Below, piece by piece: positions 43,657 to 52,318 of a DNA stretch of 64,000 nucleotides (its first letter is position 1; each line of letters opens with the position of its first letter). Position numbers and translations under genes: made by a program. The DNA comes from Actinoplanes xinjiangensis (lineage in GTDB: Bacteria; Actinomycetota; Actinomycetes; Mycobacteriales; Micromonosporaceae): positions 1 through 64,000 of the forward strand of contig NZ_QGGR01000004.1 of assembly GCF_003148685.1 (NCBI RefSeq), in the 5' to 3' direction. A model generated the notes under the pieces. That model was given only the letters and a program-made list of their open reading frames with translations. It did not search any database and was not told the DNA's origin.

Positions 43657-44760
43657 GTGCGAGAGGCGAAGGATAGCGGTGACGTCGTGGGATCGCGGCT
43701 CCGGGCGGTGCTCGACGCGGGAGCGGCCGGCCGGCCGGAGCCCACGGAGGGCCCTCTGGACTGGGCGGACGTCGTTCCGGCATGGTCGGCTGAGGAGGAT
43801 GATGTCGCCCCTTTAGGGGACGGTGCCTCCTCGGGTCGGCGCGGCGCCGGTTTGCGGGCGTCTTCGGCGTATCCCTGGGACTCCGCGGTTCCCGCGGGCG
43901 GGCTGGGCAGGGCTTCAGAGGCCGGGGTGAGCCGTCTTTCGGGCGCCGGGCTGGGCCGGGCTTCAGCAGCCGGTTCTTCGGATGCCGGGTTGGGCCGGGC
44001 TTCAGGAGCCGGTCTTTCGGACGCTGGGTTGGGTCGGGCTTCAGAGGCCGGTCTTTCGGACGCTGGGTTGGGCCGGGCTTCGGACGCTGGGCTGAGCGGG
44101 GAAGGGGCGTTCGGGAGTGGGCGGCGGCAGTGGCTGCACGCCTTTGATCCGGGGCGGCCGGGAGTGCGGGCGATGGCCGCGGTGGCGGTCGTCGTCGTCC
44201 TGGTGGCGGGTTTCCTGGCCTGGAAGTCACGGCCACAGGTCTCCGAAGTGGCGTCGGATGCGGCCGCCACGGCCTCCGGTCCTGCGCCCGACAGTGCCGG
44301 TGCCGGCCGGGCTCCCGCCTCCGGTGCAGGCCCCGGCGGAGAGATCGTCGTCGCGGTCGGTGGGAAGGTGCGCAGGCCCGGTCTGGTGCGGCTCGTGGCG
44401 GGGGCGCGGGTGGCCGATGCGCTGGAGGCGGCCGGGGGCGCGGAGCCGGGTGTCGACGTGGCGCCGCTCAACCTCGCCCGCAAGGTCGTCGACGGTGAGC
44501 TGATCATGGTGGGCGCCTCGGCACCGCCCGGGGTGATCCCCGGCGCCGCCACCCCGGGTGCTGCCGGCGGGCTGATCAACCTCAACACGGCGACTCTCGG
44601 CCAGTTGGACTCGCTGCCCGGAGTGGGGCCGGTGCTCGCGCAGCGGATCCTGGACGCGCGGGATGCGCAGGGCGGTTTCCGGGCGGTCACCGATCTGCGC
44701 AAGGTCGACGGGATCGGGGAGTCCCGCTACGAGCAGTTGAAAGACCTGGTGACGGTCTGA
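43657..44760 (+). CDS. comEA: ComEA-family DNA-binding competence protein
   Basis: 367 residues, longer than typical. The N-terminal about 165 contain a degenerate repeat of about 13 residues (GLGRASEAGLSDA, five to six copies, about 85-145). One membrane helix (about 170-188, VAVVVVLVAGFLAW) follows, then an SLBB-like domain (GEIVVAVGGKVRRPGLVRL) and a C-terminal helix-hairpin-helix pair (INLNTATLGQLDSLPGVGPVLAQRI; DGIGESRYEQL). It binds incoming DNA outside the membrane. The stop shares its last base with the ATG of comEC (TGATG). Confidence 0.92.
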   Translation: MREAKDSGDVVGSRLRAVLDAGAAGRPEPTEGPLDWADVVPAWSAEEDDVAPLGDGASSGRRGAGLRASSAYPWDSAVPAGGLGRASEAGVSRLSGAGLGRASAAGSSDAGLGRASGAGLSDAGLGRASEAGLSDAGLGRASDAGLSGEGAFGSGRRQWLHAFDPGRPGVRAMAAVAVVVVLVAGFLAWKSRPQVSEVASDAAATASGPAPDSAGAGRAPASGAGPGGEIVVAVGGKVRRPGLVRLVAGARVADALEAAGGAEPGVDVAPLNLARKVVDGELIMVGASAPPGVIPGAATPGAAGGLINLNTATLGQLDSLPGVGPVLAQRILDARDAQGGFRAVTDLRKVDGIGESRYEQLKDLVTV

Positions 44761-47252
44761 TGGCCGGGTCGTCCCGGGACGTGGCGGAGTCCCTGCGGGT
44801 TCCTGATCTGCGGCTGGCGGGGTTCACGGTGGGGCTCTGGTCGGCCGCGCTGGGTTCGCTCCACCTGTCGGCCGCCTGGGGGCTCGCGGTCGGCGTGGTG
44901 GGGCTGGCGACGGCGGCTGGGCTCATCGGGCTCGGGCGGGCCGGGTCTCTTGGACGGGCCGGGCCCTTCGAGTGGGCCGGGCTCTTCGGGCGGGCTGAGC
45001 TTGCAGGGCGGGTCGGGTTTGTCGGTCGGGCTGGGATTGACGGCCGGGCTGGGCCCGGTGGGCGGTGGTGGGCCGGGGCGGTGCGGTGGATCGGGGTGGC
45101 CGTTGCTCTCGGGGTCGGGTGTGGGGCGGTGGCCACGGCGGCCCGGGTGTCGGTTCGGGAGGCTCCGGCGCTGGCGGGTCTGGTCGGGGCGGGCGCGACC
45201 GTACAGGTGGAGGTGGTGATCAGGGATGATCCGCGGCTGTTGGCCGTGTCGGCGGGGCCGCCGACGTATCTGGTCGCCGTCGATCTGGAGTCGGTGACGG
45301 CCGAGAACGCCGCGCCGGTCCGGCTGTCGGCGCGGGCATTGGTGCTCGGTGCCGACCCGGGCTGGCGTGGGCTGCTTCCCGGGCAGCGGGTGGCGGCGTC
45401 CGGACGGCTCATGCCGCCACGCCCCGGTGACCTGCGGGCCGCTGTCCTGTCGGCACGGAAGCCACCGCGGCTGCTCGGCCGGCCGTCGTGGGCGCAGCGG
45501 GGTGCCGGCGTGTTGCGTACCGGCCTTCAGCTGGCCTGCGAGCCGCTCCCGGACGATTCCGGCGGGCTGCTCCCCGGCCTGGTGGTGGGTGACACGAGCC
45601 GCCTCGACCCGGCGCTGGAGGAGGACTTCCGGACCACCGGCCTCACGCATCTGACCGCGGTCTCCGGCACCAATGTCGCGATCGTGCTGGGTGTGGTGCT
45701 CTTCGTGGTGCGGCGGGCGAGGGCCGGGCCGGTGCTCTGCGCAGTGCTGTGTGCGGTCGCGCTGGTCGCGTTCGTCATCCTGGCCCGGCCGTCGCCGAGC
45801 GTGATCAGGGCCGGGGCGATGGGGGCCATCGGGCTGCTCGGGCTGGCCACCGGGCGCAGCCGGGCGGCGGTTCCGGCGCTGGCGGCGGGCGCGGCGGTGC
45901 TGCTGATCGCCGATCCGGAGCTGGCCGCCGATGCCGGGTTCGCGCTGTCGGTGATGGCCACGGCCGGTCTGCTGCTGATCGCCCCGGTCTGGCGGGACGG
46001 GCTGCGCCGCCGTGGCTGCCCGGCGGGGGTGGCGGAGGCGCTGGCCGTACCGGCGGCCGCCCAGATCGCCTGCGGGCCGGTGGTCGCGGCCATCTCCGGC
46101 ACGGTCAGCCTGGTGGCGGTACCGGCGAACCTGGTGGCGGTACCGGCGATCGCCCCGGCCACGCTGTCCGGCGTCGCGTCGGCCGTGCTGTCGCCGTTGT
46201 GGCCGGCGGGCGCCGAGTTCGCCGCCTGGGTCGGGCACTGGCCCACCGAGTGGCTGGTGCTGGTCGCGCACACCGGGGCGGGGGTGCCCGCGGGGGCGCT
46301 GCCGTGGCCGGGTGGTGCGTTCGGTGGGGTGCTGCTCGCGGTGCTGACGGTCGTCTTTCTGGTGGCGGCGCGGCGGGTGGTCGTACGCCGGGTGGCCATC
46401 GTCGTCGCTCTCGGCGCGATCCTCGGTGCTCTGCCGGTGCGGCTGCTCGCGCCCGGCTGGCCGCCGCCGGGCTGGCTGGTGGTGGCGTGTGCCGTCGGTC
46501 AGGGCGACGCCGTGGTGCTGGCCGCCGGAGCCGGACGGGCGGTGGTCGTCGACGCCGGGCCGGAGCCGGACGCGGTCGACCGGTGCCTGCGGCGTCTCGG
46601 GGTGGAGCAGGTCGCCGTCCTGGTGGTCAGCCACTTCCACGCCGACCACATCGGTGGGGTCACCGGGGTGTTCCGCGGCCGGAAGGTGGATGCCGTCATC
46701 GGGCCGGACTGGCCGGAGCCGGCGAGCGGGCGGGCCGCCGTGGAGAAGGCCGCGGCCGCATCCGGGACCGCCGTGCAGTCGGTGGGGCCGGGATGGTCCT
46801 GGGCGGTCGGCGGGTTGAGCCTGGAGGTGCTCGGGCCGGTCACGCCGATGCGCGGCACCAACTCGGATCCGAACAACAACTCGCTGATCCTGCGGGCGGT
46901 CGGCGCCGGCCGGTCGGTGCTGCTGCTCGGCGACGCGGAGACCGAGGAGCAGGAGGACCTCGTGACCGTGCTGGGGCCGGCGGGGCTCCGGGCCGACGTG
47001 CTGAAGGTGGCGCACCACGGGAGCGCACTGCAGGCGACGTCGCTGGTGGACGCGGTGCAGCCGGCGGTGGCGCTGGTGTCGGTCGGGCGGGACAACGACT
47101 ACGGGCACCCGAACGCGATGCTTCTGGGGAGGATCGCCCAGGGCGGGGCGCGGGTCCTGCGGACCGACGAGTCGGGGGACGTGGCGGCGGTCGTGACCGG
47201 CGGAGGGCTCGCGGTCGCCGCGCGCGGTGCCGATGGTGACACGCCCGGGTGA
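44760..47252 (+). CDS. comEC: ComEC/Rec2 DNA uptake channel with metallo-beta-lactamase domain
   Basis: 830 residues. About ten hydrophobic helices include the competence channel core (GLTHLTAVSGTNVAIVLGV, the H-x-SG motif, near 305). The C-terminal metallo-beta-lactamase domain (about 575-830) has VVSHFHADHIGG and later VAHHGS. An N-terminal insertion (about 60-105) is rich in Gly/Arg/Ala units (GRAGSLGRAGPFEWAGLF), like the repeat in ComEA. It should carry single-stranded DNA into the cell. Whether this organism is competent is not known. Confidence 0.93.
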   Translation: MAGSSRDVAESLRVPDLRLAGFTVGLWSAALGSLHLSAAWGLAVGVVGLATAAGLIGLGRAGSLGRAGPFEWAGLFGRAELAGRVGFVGRAGIDGRAGPGGRWWAGAVRWIGVAVALGVGCGAVATAARVSVREAPALAGLVGAGATVQVEVVIRDDPRLLAVSAGPPTYLVAVDLESVTAENAAPVRLSARALVLGADPGWRGLLPGQRVAASGRLMPPRPGDLRAAVLSARKPPRLLGRPSWAQRGAGVLRTGLQLACEPLPDDSGGLLPGLVVGDTSRLDPALEEDFRTTGLTHLTAVSGTNVAIVLGVVLFVVRRARAGPVLCAVLCAVALVAFVILARPSPSVIRAGAMGAIGLLGLATGRSRAAVPALAAGAAVLLIADPELAADAGFALSVMATAGLLLIAPVWRDGLRRRGCPAGVAEALAVPAAAQIACGPVVAAISGTVSLVAVPANLVAVPAIAPATLSGVASAVLSPLWPAGAEFAAWVGHWPTEWLVLVAHTGAGVPAGALPWPGGAFGGVLLAVLTVVFLVAARRVVVRRVAIVVALGAILGALPVRLLAPGWPPPGWLVVACAVGQGDAVVLAAGAGRAVVVDAGPEPDAVDRCLRRLGVEQVAVLVVSHFHADHIGGVTGVFRGRKVDAVIGPDWPEPASGRAAVEKAAAASGTAVQSVGPGWSWAVGGLSLEVLGPVTPMRGTNSDPNNNSLILRAVGAGRSVLLLGDAETEEQEDLVTVLGPAGLRADVLKVAHHGSALQATSLVDAVQPAVALVSVGRDNDYGHPNAMLLGRIAQGGARVLRTDESGDVAAVVTGGGLAVAARGADGDTPG

Positions 47253-47459
47253 GACCTCCGGGCGGGCAGATTTTATGCGGTATCACTTCGATAAGACGCG
47301 AAACACCCAAATAGAATAGGCGGAGTGTTCGGCCTGGGTTGAGCGACTCTACGGTGGTCAGGGCATGTTCGGTCGCCGATATGTCTGGTTTCGCGTTCGG
47401 TGATCAGCGGCCTGCGCTAACGAGTGAGGCTCGCGGAACTGTCGGTCCCCCGTGCGACG
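47253..47459 (+). promoter_or_regulatory. AT-richer intergenic region upstream of holA
   Basis: This 207-base gap includes the least GC-rich stretch nearby (GATTTTATGCGGTATCACTT and AAACACCCAAATAGAATAGG). TAGAAT at about 47311-47316 is a good -10 match, though a -35 is unclear. It probably holds the holA promoter. Confidence 0.4.
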
Positions 47460-48443
47460 ATGTTGCACGTGAATGCCGCGCCACCCCCCTCGTTGCTGCT
47501 CGTCCAAGGCGATGAGGAGCTGCTCGCCGCCCGTGCCGTCGCCGAGGCGGTCGAGGCCGCGCGAGCCGCCGACCCGGGCGCGGACGTCCGGGAGTATGAG
47601 GGCGGTGCGCTCGCCGCCGGTGAGGTCGCCGAGATGCTGAGCCCGTCGCTGTTCGGCGGTCGCCGCGTCCTGGTGATCAGAAGCGGTCAGGATGCGCGGA
47701 AGGATCTCACCGCCGCGCTGCTGGCCTACGCGAAGAACCCCGACCCCGAGGTCACCCTGATCGTCACCCACGTCGGCGGGGCCAAGGGCAAGGCGTTCGC
47801 CGACGGGCTGCGTGCCGCCGGCGCCACGGTCGTGCCGGTGATGAAGCTGAAGAAGGACTCCGACCGGGTCGCGTTCGTCCGCAACGAGTTCCGCAGCCAC
47901 GGCGTGCGGTGCGACGACTCCGCCGCGGCCGCGCTGCTCCAGGCCGTCGGCACCGATCTGCGCGAGATCGCCGCCGCCTGCTCCCAGCTGCTCGCCGACA
48001 CCGACGGCAGGATCACCGAGGCGGTCGTCGCGCGGTATTACAAGGGGCGCGCCGAGGTCACCGGTTTCGCGGTTGCCGACGCGGCCATGGTCGGCGATCT
48101 GCCCGGCGCGCTCGAGGCGCTGCGCTGGGCCCTGCACGTCGGGGTCGACCCGGTGCCGATCGCGGACGCCCTGGCCGACGGCGTGCGCACCGTGGCGCGG
48201 GTGGCCTCGGCGGGGCGCGGTAACCCGTACCAGCTGGCGAGCAGTCTGGGCATGCCCGCCTGGAAGATCGAGAAGGCGCAGGCCCGCAGCCGCGGGTGGA
48301 CCCCGGAGGGCCTGGTCGACGCGATGCGCGCCGCCGCCGACTGCAACGCCGCCGTCAAGGGCGGCGCCGAGGACCGTGGCTACGCGCTGGAGCAGACCGT
48401 CTTCGCGATCGCCGCCGCCCGCCGGGACGGAGGCGCCCGATGA
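47460..48443 (+). CDS. holA: DNA polymerase III delta subunit
   Basis: 327 residues from ATG 47460. It loads the beta clamp as part of the clamp loader. SLLLVQGDEELLAARAVAEA, LFGGRRVLVIR and the C-terminal MPAWKIEKAQARSRGWTPEGL segment match HolA. comEA-comEC-holA-rpsT is a widely conserved order, and rpsT lies just beyond on the other strand. An opening from 47424 has no homology. GTG 47469 is another possible start. Its stop overlaps the ATG of the next gene by four bases. Confidence 0.92.
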   Translation: MLHVNAAPPPSLLLVQGDEELLAARAVAEAVEAARAADPGADVREYEGGALAAGEVAEMLSPSLFGGRRVLVIRSGQDARKDLTAALLAYAKNPDPEVTLIVTHVGGAKGKAFADGLRAAGATVVPVMKLKKDSDRVAFVRNEFRSHGVRCDDSAAAALLQAVGTDLREIAAACSQLLADTDGRITEAVVARYYKGRAEVTGFAVADAAMVGDLPGALEALRWALHVGVDPVPIADALADGVRTVARVASAGRGNPYQLASSLGMPAWKIEKAQARSRGWTPEGLVDAMRAAADCNAAVKGGAEDRGYALEQTVFAIAAARRDGGAR

Positions 48444-49750
48444 CCCGCACCATCCGCGCCCGGCGCGCCGAGCAGACCCACCAGCCGCTCTACGCCCGCA
48501 TGCTGCGCCTGCGCCACCTGGCGCCCAGTGGCCTGCTCTGCTTCGTCTTCCTCGAGGGCGCCGTGGTCCTCGGCATCCTGCTCGCCCTCGCCGAGCTGGT
48601 CAGCTGGTGGGGCGTGGTCGTCCTGCCGATCACCGTCGCGTTGATGGTCAAGTTCAACGATCTGGTCGCCGGGGCGATCGCGCCTCGCCCGGCCGCCCCC
48701 GGGACCACGTCGGCGCGGACGGCCGTGCTGCGCCCGGCGGCGATGGCCACACCGCCCGAGGACGAGGCGGTCCGGTCGCCCGAGGGCGAGGGCTTCCGGC
48801 CGGCGCTCTCCCGTGCGGCCGGAAACCCGGCACCGTCGGCGGAGCGGCCGCGAATCTACGACCCCGTCCGGACCGACCGGCCCGGGGTGTACGGGTCGGT
48901 CACCGCCGAACGGTCGGCCGCCTACCGGCCGGTCTTCGGGGGACGGTCCGGTGCCTACGGGCGGCCACTCGTGGAGGCGTCCGGCGGCTACGGCGGCCCA
49001 CGCGGGGAGGGTTCCGGTGGCTACGGTTCGCTGGCCGCGGAGTCGGCCGGTGCTCACGATTCCCTCTCCGCGGAGGCCGGTGGATGCGGCCGGGCGACAT
49101 CGGAGACGTCCGGTGCCTACGATCCGCTCTCCACGGAGGGGTCTGGCTCCTACGACCCTTCCGGCACCTATGGATCTGCCGCCGACGAGTGGGCCGGTGT
49201 TCATGGGGAGGGCAGCGACGACCGTGGGCCGTTCTCTGCCGAGCGGTTCGGTGGTTCTGAGCGGGAGGTCACATTGACGGACGGCCGGGGCGGCGGGTTC
49301 ACGCCCACTGCCGCGCCGGCGCCCGGTGGGTTCGTGCCTGCGGCCATGCCGCTCGCGGGCGGTTACGCGCCGATCGTCTCGCCGGAGCCGTCCACCCTCG
49401 GATACGAGTCGGGTGCCCCGGGTGACCTCGGATACGAGTCGGGCGCCTCGGTCGACGGCATGTCGGAGGCACCGGCCGTCGGTTACCCCGGGTCGTACTC
49501 GCGCGGCCTCTCCGGAAGCGGGTACTCGTCCGGCGGCAGTGGGATCAGACACTCGCCGGGCGGTGGGGACGGGCACTCGCCGGGGGACGGCGGATACGGG
49601 GACGAGGGGGCGTACCAGGTGCGCTCGACCATGGAACCGGCCGTGGAGGAGCCTCGCACGAACAATGCGCCGATCCGCCGCGCGTGGGCCGATGACCTGG
49701 ATGTTCAGCAGCAGATGGCTCGTCAGGCCGCGTCGCGTCGCTACGAGTAG
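48440..49750 (+). CDS. Two-TM protein with long Gly/Ser/Tyr-rich tail, unknown function
   Basis: 436 residues. After a basic N-terminus come two membrane helices (about 32-50 and 55-75; LCFVFLEGAVVLGILLALAEL, VVVLPITVALMVKFNDLVAG). Some 330 residues of low complexity follow, with spaced GAYG, GGYG, YDPLS and GYESGA units. A short basic/acidic end (PIRRAWADDLDVQQQMARQAASRRYE) looks conserved. The ATG overlaps the holA stop. No known domain or enzyme motif is seen. Related two-TM proteins occur next to holA in other actinobacteria, from memory. Confidence 0.72.
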   Translation: MTRTIRARRAEQTHQPLYARMLRLRHLAPSGLLCFVFLEGAVVLGILLALAELVSWWGVVVLPITVALMVKFNDLVAGAIAPRPAAPGTTSARTAVLRPAAMATPPEDEAVRSPEGEGFRPALSRAAGNPAPSAERPRIYDPVRTDRPGVYGSVTAERSAAYRPVFGGRSGAYGRPLVEASGGYGGPRGEGSGGYGSLAAESAGAHDSLSAEAGGCGRATSETSGAYDPLSTEGSGSYDPSGTYGSAADEWAGVHGEGSDDRGPFSAERFGGSEREVTLTDGRGGGFTPTAAPAPGGFVPAAMPLAGGYAPIVSPEPSTLGYESGAPGDLGYESGASVDGMSEAPAVGYPGSYSRGLSGSGYSSGGSGIRHSPGGGDGHSPGDGGYGDEGAYQVRSTMEPAVEEPRTNNAPIRRAWADDLDVQQQMARQAASRRYE

Positions 49751-50106
49751 GTCCGGCGCGGCGGCAGCCTGTTGCGTGAGGCGGGGCTGCGGCCCTGTTC
49801 CGCGGGAGGCGGCCGCTCGGCGAGAAAGCGGTCCGCGGCGCTCGGCGAGAAAGCGGTCCCGCGCCGCTTGAGAAAGCGGGCCTGTGTGACGAGGCGGTGG
49901 CCTGCGTGGGGCGAGGTAACGGCTCGTCCGCCGAAAAACGGCCTGCCTGTGGTGGGCCGCGGCGGTCGTCCGACGAGGTCGCGTGGGCCACATCCCGCTG
50001 GTGTCGCGTGGGCCACGTTCCGCGGCGGAGAGCGACCTGCAAGATCGAGAGATGACTGTCCCGGCCGCCGGGCGTACCGAAAAAGCCGGAAAGCCGGAAA
50101 ACGAAA
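49751..50106. other. Intergenic region with short direct repeats
   Basis: No coding signal. A 20-bp repeat lies at 49815-49834 and 49840-49859 (GCTCGGCGAGAAAGCGGTCC, identical), with a third, partial copy (GAGAAAGCGG) after. GTCGCGTGGGCCAC occurs at about 49978 and 50006. Confidence 0.6.
49815..49859. repeat. 25-bp tandem repeat, two full units
   Basis: Two identical 20-bp copies 25 bases apart, with a degenerate third. The region lies between the 3' ends of two converging genes. Confidence 0.75.
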
Positions 50107-50146
50107 CCGGGCACCGTCGCGAACCGTGAGGTCCGGCGGTGCCCGG
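50107..50146 (-). terminator. Intrinsic terminator of rpsT
   Basis: On the minus strand CCGGGCACCG and CGGTGCCCGG form a 10-bp stem with a further internal pairing in the loop, followed by TTTCGTTTT. It lies 87 bases after the rpsT stop. Confidence 0.8.
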
Positions 50147-50232
50147 GTCTTGTCCGAGCCGGCCCGCCTCAACGGCGGGCGCGGGTCATCAGCCGCGTCC
50201 GTGCGGCTGTGACCTGATCCAGAACGAGAGGA

Positions 50233-50499
50233 TCAGGCGGACAGCGAGGCGATCTTCTTGGCGATGGCCGACTTGCGGTTGGCCGCCTGGTTCTTGTGAA
50301 TGACGCCCTTGCTGACGGCCTTGTCCAGCTGACGCGAAGCGGTACGCAGCAGCGCGGTGGCCGACTCGACGTTGCCCGAGTCACTCGCCTCGTGCAGCTT
50401 GCGGATCACGGTCTTCAGCGAAGACTTGACCGACTTGTTGCGCAGACGGGCCTTCTCGTTCTGCCGGTTGCGCTTGATCTGGGACTTGATGTTCGCCAC
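50233..50499 (-). CDS. rpsT: 30S ribosomal protein S20
   Basis: 88 residues, full length. [22 protein letters not shown] and the helical [12 protein letters not shown] segment identify S20, which binds 16S rRNA. It lies opposite holA, the usual place in actinobacteria. About 160 bases without clear features separate it from the next gene. Confidence 0.97.
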   Translation of the reverse strand: MANIKSQIKRNRQNEKARLRNKSVKSSLKTVIRKLHEASDSGNVESATALLRTASRQLDKAVSKGVIHKNQAANRKSAIAKKIASLSA

Positions 50500-50662
50500 G
50501 CGACAGCCTTGTCCTGACTAGTTCGGAAACAATGGTCTCAAACGAGTGGTCACCGCGCGGCCGTCTCGATCCGGCGAGGCCGGTGCAGGAAACAACAGCG
50601 TGTCACCACACGCGAGGTACCAGGTTACCAGCACGCCAACGAGCCGCCAAAACGGCTCCGGT

Positions 50663-51667
50663 TCAACGGCGGAACCAGCGGCGTTTACCGGGTTCGCCGT
50701 CCCATCCGCGGCGTTCGGCGAGCCAGGCGAGCGCCTGCTCACCGCTGAACCGCTGATGCTGGCGACTGTGCGGAGAGGCACTGCTCGGGCCGTCGCCGGC
50801 ACGCGTCAGCCAGTATCCGGCGAGCGCGGCCAGCGCCCCGTCCACACCCTCGTCCGGAGCGCCCCACGCGCGCAGCACCGCGTCGGTGTCCCGGCCGCTG
50901 GCGTAGGCGCTGACCATCAGCGTCACCGTGTCGAACCAGGGTGCGCCGAGACACGGCCACGTCCAGTCGCACAGCCAGGCCCGGCCGTCCCGGTCGATCA
51001 GCACGTTGTCGACCCGCAGATCGCCGTGGCACATCCCGTCGCCGGCGGCCAGGGCGGGCAGCGCCCGTTCGAGCCGGGCGAGGTCGGTGAGCCGGTGCGG
51101 CGCGATCGTCGCGAGGGCCGGTTCGGGCATCGGCGCACGGCGGGCGGCGATCAGCGACCACCACGACATCTCGTCGCGGAGGATCTCCGGAAGCGTCGGC
51201 ATGCCGATCCCGAGGAGGTGCGGCGACGGGTGGGCGAGCGCGGTCGCCGCGGCCGACCAGGTGCGCAGGGCCGCGTCCAGGTTCTCCGGTGACCACGGCA
51301 ACTCCGGGATCCGCCCGTCGATCGCTTCCAGACACAGCACGAACCAATCGGATCCGGTCATCGTCCAGAGCGGCCGGGCGGCGGTCACCTCCGGCGGCAG
51401 GGCCGCGGTGAGGGCTGCCTCGCGGGCATACCACTGCGACACCGGGTCGCTCTGCGGCGCCGCCTTCACGAACACCCGGGTGCCGGCTCCGGTCTCGAGC
51501 ACCGCGGCGAAGGCCCGGGTGAAACCGCCACCGGCGCTGTGCGCGGCGGACACCGGCGATCCGAGACGCAGGCTGATCGCCTCCCGCACACCGTCCGGCA
51601 GGTCGGACCACTGCGGTCGTACGGCGGTCGCGTCGTACGGAACGTCGGGCAGAGTGATCGGCCGCAT
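50663..51667 (-). CDS. APH-family phosphotransferase
   Basis: 334 residues from ATG 51667. The kinase-like fold shows VFVKAAPQ (ATP-binding Lys), DGMCHGDLRVDNVLIDRDG (catalytic HGDxxxxN) and AWLCDWTWPCLGAPWFD (metal Asp). Such proteins phosphorylate aminoglycosides, choline, homoserine or other small molecules. No substrate can be assigned. Length and motifs appear intact. The ATGs at 51667 and 51676 both fit. It is divergent from the next gene across about 54 bases. Confidence 0.85.
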   Translation of the reverse strand: MRPITLPDVPYDATAVRPQWSDLPDGVREAISLRLGSPVSAAHSAGGGFTRAFAAVLETGAGTRVFVKAAPQSDPVSQWYAREAALTAALPPEVTAARPLWTMTGSDWFVLCLEAIDGRIPELPWSPENLDAALRTWSAAATALAHPSPHLLGIGMPTLPEILRDEMSWWSLIAARRAPMPEPALATIAPHRLTDLARLERALPALAAGDGMCHGDLRVDNVLIDRDGRAWLCDWTWPCLGAPWFDTVTLMVSAYASGRDTDAVLRAWGAPDEGVDGALAALAGYWLTRAGDGPSSASPHSRQHQRFSGEQALAWLAERRGWDGEPGKRRWFRR

Positions 51668-51721
51668 GAACCCCATCCTGCCGCCCGCGAGAATGTCGTA
51701 CCGCACTGGCAGGATCGCAGC

Positions 51722-52255
51722 ATGCGAACCGACGATTTCTGGGCGGTCATCGACCGTGCCACCGCCGACCGGCCGGCCTCACCCGCTGAGGTGGCCGAGC
51801 GTGCCGTCGCCGAGCTGGCCGCGCGCGATCCGGAGGAGATCGTCGCGTGGGGCCGTCACCTCGACAAGGTGATGGTCGCCTCGGGGACGGAGGATCTCTG
51901 GGCGGCGGCCTACCTGATCAACAGCGGCGCCGACGAGGCCGGGTTCGACGCCTTCCGGGGCTGGCTCATCGCGCACGGCCGCAAGGCGGTGGCCGCGGCC
52001 GTTCAGCAGCCGGACGTGCTGGCCAACGTGGTGGTGATCAAGGAGGCCGCCGATACCGGTGCGGTCTTCGAGGCCGAGGAGGTGCTCGGCATCGCCGCCC
52101 GGGCCTATGCGGAGGCCACCGGGCAGCCGCTGCCGGTGGAGGAGCGGCCACCGAGCCGGCCCGATGTGGCCGATCTGTGGGACTTCGACAACGAGGACGA
52201 GATGCGCCGCCGTCTGCCGCGCCTGTCCGCCCTGTTCCTGGAGCCACCGGACTGA
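51722..52255 (+). CDS. DUF4240-domain protein
   Basis: 177 residues. MRTDDFWAVIDRATA and the DLWAAAYLINSGADEAGFDAFRGWLIAHGR block match DUF4240, a family of unknown function common in actinobacteria. CAGGAT lies six bases before the ATG and there is no ribosome site, so it may be leaderless. No membrane or secretion signal. Confidence 0.85.
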   Translation: MRTDDFWAVIDRATADRPASPAEVAERAVAELAARDPEEIVAWGRHLDKVMVASGTEDLWAAAYLINSGADEAGFDAFRGWLIAHGRKAVAAAVQQPDVLANVVVIKEAADTGAVFEAEEVLGIAARAYAEATGQPLPVEERPPSRPDVADLWDFDNEDEMRRRLPRLSALFLEPPD

Positions 52256-52318
52256 GCGCGCGGCCATCTACCGGGAAACGGGTCGAGAGGGGTGGCCCGC
52301 GCTGGCGAGACTCGGGGC

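Noticed and set aside
44727..47108. Minus-strand 793-codon open frame opposite comEC
   Set aside because: His/Arg/Pro-rich sequence with no domain; comEC in the other direction is complete.
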